The notes beneath the pieces were generated by a model that was not told the DNA's origin, ran no database searches, and saw nothing but the letters and a program-made list of their open reading frames with translations. A DNA stretch of 5,477 nucleotides from Spirochaetales bacterium (GTDB lineage Bacteria > Spirochaetota > Spirochaetia > SZUA-6 > DRHE01): the NCBI GenBank assembly GCA_023136785.1, contig JAGLQP010000156.1:1-5477 (forward strand), read 5' to 3'. Position numbers and translations under genes: made by a program. Below, in pieces: positions 1 to 4,884 of this stretch (position 1 is its first letter; the number at the start of each line of letters is the position of its first letter).

Positions 1-595
1 TCGGTTCCCCGGTGGTTCCGGAAGTGTAGATCAGTGTGGCCAGATCCTCGGTCTTTCCCTTGGCTATCTCCTCTTCGATACAGCCGGGATTTCCTTTCAG
101 GTACTCCCGGCCTTTCTCCTGGATCTCTTTGAAGGTCCAAATAGCAGCACCCTCCAGCTTGCTCTTGGATTTTTGAAAATCCGGATCCAACACGATCAAG
201 GTCTTCAGTTGCTTCAGGCTCCTCTTTATCGAAAGGATCTTCTCCATCTGGGCCTGGTTTTCCGCGATGGTTACGGCACACTCGGCGTGATCGAGAATGT
301 ATTCGATCTCGGGCGCCATGGAATCAGAGCCCCGGGGAACATCCGCAGCACCGATGGAAAGAATCGCCAGATCCGCCCATAACCACTCTTTCATGTTGTC
401 GGAGATCATACCGATGTGATCCCCCCGCTTCACACCAAGGCTCAGTAAACCTGCGGCGAAGGCTTCAACCTCCACAACGAGCTGCTTCCAAGCGATTGGT
501 TGAAACTCTTCCGATTCATCTTTCGACCACTGTACGGCCAGATCAGCTTCTCGCTTGACGAAATCCTGCATTATTTTCGGAATCGTATCGGCCAT
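1..595 (-). CDS. Long-chain fatty-acid--CoA ligase (AMP-forming), N-terminal part, cut by window edge
   Basis: The first 198 residues of an AMP-binding (ANL superfamily) enzyme are readable. These enzymes activate fatty acids with ATP to an acyl-adenylate and then form acyl-CoA in the cytoplasm or at the membrane. The residues SLGVKRGDHIGMISDN (52-67) and GAADVPRGSDS (82-92) are typical of the bacterial long-chain acyl-CoA synthetase branch. LIYTSGTTGEP (188-198) is the P-loop-like A3 motif that binds the ATP phosphates. The start is the ATG at 595-593, with a strong Shine-Dalgarno GGGAGGAG at 608-601 and a 5-nt spacer. The rest of the adenylation domain and the C-terminal lid domain lie beyond position 1, so the substrate chain length cannot be judged. 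Family is seen with good confidence. Long-chain specificity is inferred from the motif style. No frameshift is visible. Confidence 0.93.
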   Translation of the reverse strand, partial: MADTIPKIMQDFVKREADLAVQWSKDESEEFQPIAWKQLVVEVEAFAAGLLSLGVKRGDHIGMISDNMKEWLWADLAILSIGAADVPRGSDSMAPEIEYILDHAECAVTIAENQAQMEKILSIKRSLKQLKTLIVLDPDFQKSKSKLEGAAIWTFKEIQEKGREYLKGNPGCIEEEIAKGKTEDLATLIYTSGTTGEP

Positions 596-657
596 TCCCA
601 CTCCTCCCTTGTAAGCGAATTTCAACTCCCGGCAGTACGACGGGAAAGAACGATAGA

Positions 658-685
658 AGGGTAACACCGGCATTTTCTTTGTCAA
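658..685 (-). promoter_or_regulatory. Candidate promoter for the acyl-CoA synthetase
   Basis: On the minus strand a perfect -35 hexamer TTGACA (685-680) is followed after 16 bp by a weak -10, TACCCT (663-658). An unbroken run of eight T (695-688, minus-strand sense) lies 2 bp upstream of the -35 and could act like a proximal UP element. The implied transcript start near 651 gives a leader of about 55 nt containing the strong ribosome-binding site. The -10 matches the consensus at only three of six positions, so an activator or an alternative -10 is possible. Confidence 0.5.
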
Positions 686-728
686 TCAAAAAAAAGCCCT
701 ACCGGCAGGCGCACCCGCCCGAGCTACC

Positions 729-757
729 TTGTTTTACGTTCACGTTTTCACTATATT
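729..757 (+). promoter_or_regulatory. Candidate promoter for the 111-residue protein gene
   Basis: TTGTTT (729-734) and TATATT (752-757) are separated by 17 bp. The -10 matches TATAAT at five of six positions, while the -35 keeps only the TTG. A start near 764 would give a leader of about 18 nt, just enough for the Shine-Dalgarno GAGGAGGGG at 769-777. The rest of the 596-781 intergenic region holds the divergent minus-strand promoter and GC-rich sequence with short imperfect hairpins. Confidence 0.45.
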
Positions 758-781
758 TGAGAGTGTACGAGGAGGGGCCGT

Positions 782-1117
782 ATGAAGAGCACAGACATCG
801 ACAGAATCGATAGGGAGTTCAAACGAGCTCGCAAGAAAGAGGAACTGATCGAGAAGCGCCTTGGAGGTCGATCAGAACAAAGCATTGGGGATTATATAAA
901 GAAGCTCTATTCCCTCTTCTACCATGATGACAAGAAGATCTACAACCTGAAGGACAACACCGACATACTAACTCTGTTTTCAGAAATGAAACAGGACCTA
1001 CCCGAAGGCAAGTGGGACAACGTTCTCAGGAAAGCCCTCAAGGAAACAAAAATAGAGGTCAACTATCGAGAAGCGGCCTTCAAAGAGCTGAAAGCCTACT
1101 TCGCCATGACTGATTAG
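782..1117 (+). CDS. Small charged protein of unknown function (111 aa)
   Basis: I do not recognise this protein. It begins with ATG at 782, placed 4 nt after a strong Shine-Dalgarno GAGGAGGGG (769-777), which supports both the start and real expression. The product is soluble-looking, with no signal peptide or membrane segment. Residues 1-30 are very rich in Lys, Arg, Glu and Asp and would form a charged helix. The middle contains an aromatic patch, YIKKLYSLFYHDDKKIYNL (38-56). Residues 62-90 and 96-108 look helical. No cysteine is present, so metal-thiolate or redox roles are unlikely. It has its own candidate promoter, diverges from the acyl-CoA synthetase, and ends 3 bp before the stop of the convergent DHODH-like gene. 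Neighbours give no functional clue. Confidence refers to the gene being real. Confidence 0.8.
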   Translation: MKSTDIDRIDREFKRARKKEELIEKRLGGRSEQSIGDYIKKLYSLFYHDDKKIYNLKDNTDILTLFSEMKQDLPEGKWDNVLRKALKETKIEVNYREAAFKELKAYFAMTD

Positions 1118-1120
1118 AGC

Positions 1121-2116
1121 TTAACTCGAATAATCCGCCTTGATCAGGTGCTTTACGTACTGGGCGCGCCTATAGAATCCGGGGTCTGAGTTGTTCTTGG
1201 CACTCATCTTTCCCCGAAATGCCCCCAGGTCTTTGTAACCCTTTCCATCCATCCAGGACTCGGCTTCTCTGATCAGGTTTGACAGACTGCTTATCTTGTT
1301 CTTGTAGAGCGTGCTGACCACCTGGACACAAACAGCTCCGGCCAGAATCAGCTTGACTGCATCCTTTCCGGACAGGATACCGCTGTTGGCACAGACATCG
1401 CCTTGAATGTTGCCGTGGAGTAGACCCGCGTAGCGAAGAGGCCCCTCATGCTCCACTTCGGTGCTCAAGTTGTGGCGATAGCGATTCGTCTCCTCCTCCA
1501 CGTTGATATCAGGCTGAAACAATCGATTGAAAAGCACGAACCCCTGAACACCTACCTCATCTAGGTTCTTTATGAAATGCAAAGGATTCGAATAAAAGGG
1601 GCTCAGCTTCACACTCACCGGCACCTTTACCTTGTTTTTAATTTCTCCGGATATCTCGATCTGTTCCTGTTCCACATCCATCGAGCTCCGATCGAAGACA
1701 CTTGGGGTGGCGTAGAAGTTGAGCTCCAGCCCGTCGGCTCCGGTATCCTCGAGCTGTACGGCCCATTCGCTCCAGACTTTTCGATTCACGGCATTGAGGC
1801 TGGCGATAACGGGGATGCCAACACCCTGCTTGGCCTTTTTCACCCAAGTCAAGTGTTCCTTGGGGCCGGCGTGTTTTACCTGCGGGAAAAAACCCGTCAT
1901 TTCCGCGTACAGATTGTCGAACTGGTGGAGATCTTCCTCCAGGCGAAAGCGTTCGTATTGGATCTGCTCTTCAAAGAGGGAGGCGGTTACGATGGCAGCC
2001 GCACCGGCTTCCTCCAACTGCTTGATACGATCCAGATTAGCTGTGTAGCCGGAAGCACCGGCGATGAAGGGATTCTTCAGCTCTAAGCCCATATAGGTTG
2101 TTTTCAGATTTGCCAT
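1121..2116 (-). CDS. Dihydroorotate dehydrogenase-like flavoprotein
   Basis: A 331-residue TIM-barrel protein of the class 1 dihydroorotate dehydrogenase (PyrD) superfamily. True members oxidise dihydroorotate to orotate with FMN. Seen here are the N-terminal LKNPFIAGASGY (13-24), VKLSP (169-173) with the FMN-contacting lysine, LFNR (195-198), NSGI (244-247) in place of the usual GGI, and GAVCVQVVSTLY (260-271), the FMN-phosphate loop. The active-site loop that reads LN.SCPN in true class 1 enzymes reads ELNFYATP (131-138), so the catalytic Cys is replaced, by Ala136 in my alignment. This fits the 'dihydroorotate dehydrogenase-like' family, which in other genomes often sits near pyruvate:ferredoxin oxidoreductase genes. 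No such neighbour is present here. FMN binding is likely and a role in pyrimidine synthesis is doubtful. The ATG at 2116 has a CAGGAG site (2130-2125) 8 nt upstream. Confidence 0.9.
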   Translation of the reverse strand: MANLKTTYMGLELKNPFIAGASGYTANLDRIKQLEEAGAAAIVTASLFEEQIQYERFRLEEDLHQFDNLYAEMTGFFPQVKHAGPKEHLTWVKKAKQGVGIPVIASLNAVNRKVWSEWAVQLEDTGADGLELNFYATPSVFDRSSMDVEQEQIEISGEIKNKVKVPVSVKLSPFYSNPLHFIKNLDEVGVQGFVLFNRLFQPDINVEEETNRYRHNLSTEVEHEGPLRYAGLLHGNIQGDVCANSGILSGKDAVKLILAGAVCVQVVSTLYKNKISSLSNLIREAESWMDGKGYKDLGAFRGKMSAKNNSDPGFYRRAQYVKHLIKADYSS

Positions 2117-2148
2117 CGGGATTACTCCTGATTCTGTGTGTTTCTTCT

Positions 2149-2177
2149 ACAATATTCTAAATGGCGACAATGGGCAA
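2149..2177 (-). promoter_or_regulatory. Candidate promoter for the DHODH-like gene
   Basis: On the minus strand TTGCCC (2177-2172) and TATTGT (2154-2149) are separated by 17 bp, each matching consensus at four of six positions. The start would fall near 2142, giving a leader of about 26 nt that contains CAGGAG. The -10 overlaps an imperfect 12-bp palindrome at 2148-2159 (arms TA and AATATT with one mismatched pair), which could be a weak operator or only AT-rich promoter sequence. Confidence 0.35.
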
Positions 2178-2188
2178 GGTTTTTCTCT

Positions 2189-2217
2189 TTGACTCAATCG
2201 GTGTATCTGGGTATTTT
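2189..2217 (+). promoter_or_regulatory. Candidate promoter for the CysRS-like ligase
   Basis: TTGACT (2189-2194, five of six matches) and TATTTT (2212-2217, four of six) are separated by the ideal 17 bp. The predicted start near 2224 leaves a 17-nt leader. The purine-rich tract AAAGGAAAGGGGGAGAG (2224-2240) fills this leader and supplies the ribosome-binding site just before the ATG at 2241. The leftward promoter of the DHODH-like gene lies just upstream without overlapping it, so the two genes could be controlled separately. Confidence 0.55.
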
Positions 2218-2240
2218 AGCCCCAAAGGAAAGGGGGAGAG

Positions 2241-3482
2241 ATGCTACAACTGTACAACACGATGAGCCGCGGCAAAGAGGTTTTTCACCCGCTAAAGAAA
2301 GGGGAGGTTAAGATATTCACCTGCGGGCCTTCGACCTACCGTCGTCCTCATATCGGCAACTACCGTACGTTTCTCTATGAAGATATCCTGGTACGTTATC
2401 TGGAGTATCTGGGTTACGATGTCCGGCGAGTTATCAATTTCACAGATATAGAAGACAAGATGCTTGAAGAAGCGGTCGAAGTGGGAAGGAAACCTGAAGA
2501 CATCGCGGCAGAAGTAGCCGATTTTTTCCACGCGGAGGCGGACCTCCTTGCCATCAAGCTTCCCCTCAACATTCCTCGCGCCTCTACCAGCATCTCCCAG
2601 GCAGTACATCTGATACAGAAGCTGCTGAAAAAGGGCATCGCCCATTGGCATGAGGGCAACGTTTTTTTTGATCCGCTGAAATTCGAGGGATTCGGCAAGC
2701 TCTTCCGGCTCGATATGAGCAGCTGGCCGAAAAAAAAGGTTCGTTTCAAGAAGGATACCTACAACGGCCGTCGCTGGAACAGGGGCGATTTCATTCTTTG
2801 GCATGGCTACACCAATGGGGATCTGAGTTACTGGGATACGGAAATCGGTAGAGGCAGACCCTCCTGGAATATCCAAGATCCCGCCATGGTCACAGAAAAC
2901 CTCGGATACCAGATCGACATCAACTGCGGCGGGATCGACAACATCTACCGGCACCATGACTACAACATCGCGGTGATCGAATCTATTTCAGGGAAAGAGT
3001 ATGCTAATTTCTACCTCCACGGTGAGCATCTGATTGTTGACGGTAAGACGATGTCCAAGAGTCGAGGAAATATCCTCTACCCCGGAGATGTGTTGGGCAG
3101 GAACTTCAAACTCTACCACCTGCGTTTTTTTCTTATTTATTCCCACTATCGCAGGAGGCTCAACCTTACAGATGAAAAGCTGCAGCGAGCAGTCGAATAT
3201 GTCGATTCAGCACGCGATCTGATTCAGAGGTTGCTCGGACAAACGCGGGAAAACAGCGCTGCCGATGTCCGGCAACAGGATGCGGATAGGATCATCACCG
3301 CTATTCGTCAGGAATTTGAAAAACATATGAATGACGACCTGTCCGTGGGCCGAGCTGTGGATGGAGTATACAAAAAGCTGCGCACGCTCAACGACCGCTG
3401 TTTCCCCTTGCAGCAGGAGGCAGCCCAAAGGCTGGGTGGGGAGCTATCCCGCATCGATACGGTACTCCAGGTGTGGTTGTAG
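2241..3482 (+). CDS. Cysteinyl-tRNA synthetase-like class I ligase, lacking zinc ligands and anticodon domain
   Basis: A 413-residue class I aminoacyl-tRNA-synthetase-fold protein closest to CysRS. N-terminal LQLYNTMSRGKEVF (2-15) matches the CysRS start. The nucleotide-binding HIGH motif is HIGN (37-40), INFTDIEDK is at 65-73, and KMSKS appears as TMSKS (270-274) followed by RGN. In E. coli CysRS zinc is held by C28, C209, H234 and E238. Here the equivalents are C28 (kept), D213 (in WNIQDPAM, normally WHIECSAM), H238 (kept) and N242 (in HHDYN, normally HHENE). A DALR-like helical region (about 355-385, KHMNDDL) follows. The protein then ends at VLQVWL, about 50 residues short of CysRS, without the C-terminal anticodon-recognition domain. 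Its length is like that of MshC, the mycothiol cysteine ligase. Amino-acid activation with ATP is likely. The substrate and acceptor are unknown, and cysteine is doubtful. It has its own promoter and ends 6 bp from a convergent gene. Confidence 0.9.
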   Translation: MLQLYNTMSRGKEVFHPLKKGEVKIFTCGPSTYRRPHIGNYRTFLYEDILVRYLEYLGYDVRRVINFTDIEDKMLEEAVEVGRKPEDIAAEVADFFHAEADLLAIKLPLNIPRASTSISQAVHLIQKLLKKGIAHWHEGNVFFDPLKFEGFGKLFRLDMSSWPKKKVRFKKDTYNGRRWNRGDFILWHGYTNGDLSYWDTEIGRGRPSWNIQDPAMVTENLGYQIDINCGGIDNIYRHHDYNIAVIESISGKEYANFYLHGEHLIVDGKTMSKSRGNILYPGDVLGRNFKLYHLRFFLIYSHYRRRLNLTDEKLQRAVEYVDSARDLIQRLLGQTRENSAADVRQQDADRIITAIRQEFEKHMNDDLSVGRAVDGVYKKLRTLNDRCFPLQQEAAQRLGGELSRIDTVLQVWL

Positions 3483-3488
3483 AAAAGA

Positions 3489-3695
3489 TTACTTCTCTGT
3501 TTGTTGGTTGAGTATCTTTTCGATGGTCTGCTGATCCACAAATTGCAGCTCGACAGCGATTTCACCGAACAGCTTGTCCAGTTCGCTCTGCTCGCGCTGA
3601 CGGAGAAGCACTTGCTTGACCTGCCCGTCGGTCATCGCCCCGGTTCGTACCAGGGCTTCGCCGAGTCGTTCTTTTGCTGATCCTGCTTCACTCAT
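3489..3695 (-). CDS. Stand-alone T2SS/T4P ATPase N-terminal (MshEN-like) domain protein, 68 aa
   Basis: The small protein consists of one helical module: KERLGEALVRTGAMTDGQVKQVLLRQ (split as 8-20 and 21-33), then LFGEIAVELQFVDQQTIEKIL (42-52 and 53-62). The repeated 'LGE.LV..G....Q.....L..Q' pattern is that of the N-terminal domain of GspE, PilB and MshE secretion/pilus ATPases, which in MshE binds cyclic di-GMP. Here it has no ATPase attached, so it could be a small regulator, adaptor or sensor. Binding of cyclic di-GMP is not shown by the sequence. I chose ATG 3695, which has a weak AGGT (3707-3704) 8 nt upstream. A TTG at 3704 would add three residues but has no ribosome-binding site. It lies 54 bp downstream of the oxidoreductase on the same strand and may be co-transcribed with it. 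Confidence 0.75.
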   Translation of the reverse strand: MSEAGSAKERLGEALVRTGAMTDGQVKQVLLRQREQSELDKLFGEIAVELQFVDQQTIEKILNQQTEK

Positions 3696-3749
3696 TGGCA
3701 ACAACCTATTGTCGTTCAGCCCGGGATAAAATGCAAGGAAAAAAATACC

Positions 3750-4769
3750 TCAAAGCGACAGGTTGATACCGGTCATATTCCTGTCGGCTGCTTCCTGGGC
3801 TTTGAGGGAGATTCTGGTTGCTGACACCAGCTGTGGGTCGTGCCTACGCTTCAGTCCCCGAACCGCAGCCAGGAGATCGTCCAGATATCCCCCAGCACGA
3901 TCGGGTGCGGGTTCGAACAGCTCAGGCTGCTCAGCCGAAGCTGAGTAGACCCGGATCTTGGGTACATTCAAGCCCATTTCCAACATTCCCCGTTCGCCCC
4001 AGAAGGTGAAGCGCCAGTACTGCGGAAGAGTATAGCGAAAACCATCCGGGGAGATGTAGGAAACATCCCCGAGCACACCGCATCCCCCCTCCATGACCAT
4101 CATCAGCTGACCGGCGTTGCGAAACTGAGGATGCCGTTTCAGACCGGCGTTCCAGCATCGGGCCGCCACGATCTCTCGAAACTCCTTTCCCGTGATCCAC
4201 TGAAGAATGTCAATGCCGTGAATCGCGATGTCGTTGATGGTACCGCCGTGGTTCCCGGCTTCGAAATACCAAGCGGGTCGACTTTCGAGAAGCAGCGGGT
4301 GCTGCCCGCAGAAATTGATCGTGTGGACCTCCCCGATAGTTCCGGCCGTGACAAGCTGCCGCGTACGCCGGAAGGCTCCCGAATCCCGCAGTTCCAAAAT
4401 AGCTCCGACAGCCAGGCAATGCTGCTCCGATAGAGATTCAATCTGTGCCAGTTCCTCAAGATCCGTGCACAAGGGTTTGTCGCTCAGCACATGCTTTCCC
4501 GCCTGCAGCGCGGTGATGATCTGCCCGCCCCTCTTAGCGAATACATCTCCCACCACCAGCAGGTCGAACTCGACCTGAGAGAGCATGTCATGGAAGTTGG
4601 AGTGGGTCGGGTTGATCATACCCGCCGAAGCGAGGCGTTCCCGGGTCTGGGGATCCTCCTCGCATACAGCTACAATCTCCACATCCCGTCGTTCCAACAT
4701 GTAGGCGTAGGCATCAATTATGTGCATGTGCCGTAAACCGACAAAGGCGGCCTTGACTGCATCCCCCAC
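3750..4769 (-). CDS. Gfo/Idh/MocA family oxidoreductase
   Basis: An NAD(P)-dependent dehydrogenase-fold protein of the family that acts on sugars, inositols and related polyols. With the GTG start at 4769-4767 it has 339 residues, a normal length. The N-terminal Rossmann strand reads AAFVGLRHMHI (7-17), where only the first Gly of GxGxxG remains. The family EKP motif is DKPLC (97-101), carrying the catalytic-region Lys98. GNHGGTINDIAIHGID (172-187) is the second-domain active-site segment with Asp180, His184 and Asp187. GMLEM (261-265) is typical of the C-terminal sheet. The GTG start is preceded by a perfect GGAGG (4779-4775) with a 5-nt spacer. An upstream in-frame ATG at 4808 would add 13 residues but has no Shine-Dalgarno site and overlaps a TATACT -10-like hexamer. 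Substrate is unknown. It diverges from the DUF3786 gene. Confidence 0.9.
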   Translation of the reverse strand: MGDAVKAAFVGLRHMHIIDAYAYMLERRDVEIVAVCEEDPQTRERLASAGMINPTHSNFHDMLSQVEFDLLVVGDVFAKRGGQIITALQAGKHVLSDKPLCTDLEELAQIESLSEQHCLAVGAILELRDSGAFRRTRQLVTAGTIGEVHTINFCGQHPLLLESRPAWYFEAGNHGGTINDIAIHGIDILQWITGKEFREIVAARCWNAGLKRHPQFRNAGQLMMVMEGGCGVLGDVSYISPDGFRYTLPQYWRFTFWGERGMLEMGLNVPKIRVYSASAEQPELFEPAPDRAGGYLDDLLAAVRGLKRRHDPQLVSATRISLKAQEAADRNMTGINLSL

Positions 4770-4774
4770 TGGCA

Positions 4775-4779
4775 CCTCC
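4775..4779 (-). promoter_or_regulatory. Ribosome-binding site that decides the oxidoreductase start
   Basis: GGAGG on the minus strand sits 5 nt before GTG 4769-4767. Nothing comparable precedes the in-frame ATG at 4808. With the GTG start the first Rossmann strand begins about residue 7, as is usual in this family. Confidence 0.6.
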
Positions 4780-4797
4780 GTTCTCAAGTCCCGAGCA

Positions 4798-4824
4798 AGT
4801 ATATTCATTCACTGTACGGGAAAA
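4798..4824 (-). promoter_or_regulatory. Weak candidate promoter for the oxidoreductase
   Basis: TATACT (4803-4798) is a five-of-six -10. The only -35 candidate is TTTTCC (4824-4819) with a short 15-bp spacer, so an activator may be needed. A start near 4791 would exclude the ATG at 4808 and leave a leader of about 22 nt containing GGAGG, which agrees with the GTG start. Confidence 0.3.
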
Positions 4825-4831
4825 CGGAAAA

Positions 4832-4871
4832 GTTCTCCAGGGAGATTTGACCATCTCGGAGAGAACGTTCT
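4832..4871. repeat. Cluster of short inverted repeats around a promoter (candidate operator)
   Basis: Three overlapping dyads lie in 40 bp. TCTCC-AG-GGAGA occupies 4834-4845, just before the -35. TCTC-G-GAGA is at 4854-4862 in the spacer. AGAACGTTCT at 4862-4871 is a perfect 10-bp palindrome touching the -10. The half-site GTTCTC (4832-4837) also pairs with GAGAAC (4861-4866) and recurs at 4780-4785. Such a layout suggests repressor or activator binding between the divergent oxidoreductase and DUF3786 genes. The regulator is not identifiable. Confidence 0.4.
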
Positions 4872-4876
4872 AAAAT
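4847..4876 (+). promoter_or_regulatory. Promoter for the DUF3786 gene, possibly giving a leaderless mRNA
   Basis: TTGACC (4847-4852) and TAAAAT (4871-4876) each match consensus at five of six positions, with an 18-bp spacer. The start would be expected 6 to 9 nt after the -10, that is at 4882-4885, at or within 3 nt of the ATG at 4885. The absence of a Shine-Dalgarno site before this ATG fits. Confidence 0.55.
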
Positions 4877-4884
4877 GCATCACG

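Noticed and set aside
688..721. Possible intrinsic terminator on the minus strand: GC-rich stem before eight T
   Set aside because: The only 6-bp stem (706-721) is 10 nt from the T-run, and the stem touching the T-run is 3-4 bp with a bulge. The T-run fits better as an upstream promoter element for the acyl-CoA synthetase.
1577..2086. Open frame of 169 codons on the plus strand
   Set aside because: It is antisense to the DHODH-like gene, whose motifs are clear; no ribosome-binding site or recognisable domain.
2117..2240. T-box or other riboswitch before the CysRS-like gene
   Set aside because: The likely leader is only about 17 nt, too short for a T-box, and no stem-loop with an antiterminator is visible.
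2292..2957. Open frame of 221 codons on the minus strand
   Set aside because: It lies opposite the CysRS-like gene and its composition is that of a mirrored coding frame; no known motif.
2241..3482. Calling this gene cysS or mshC
   Set aside because: Zinc ligands and anticodon domain differ from CysS, and MshC is tied to actinobacterial mycothiol synthesis, for which no other gene is present here.
3702..3704. TTG start for the 68-residue protein
   Set aside because: No ribosome-binding site at a workable distance; ATG 3695 has AGGT 8 nt upstream.
4131..4578. Several 60-116 codon frames on both strands within the oxidoreductase
   Set aside because: All overlap the well-supported oxidoreductase frame and lack family motifs or start signals.
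4862..4871. SOS (LexA) box because of GAAC...GTTC
   Set aside because: The known Gram-positive-type box has four bases between GAAC and GTTC; here the arms are contiguous. No SOS gene is adjacent.
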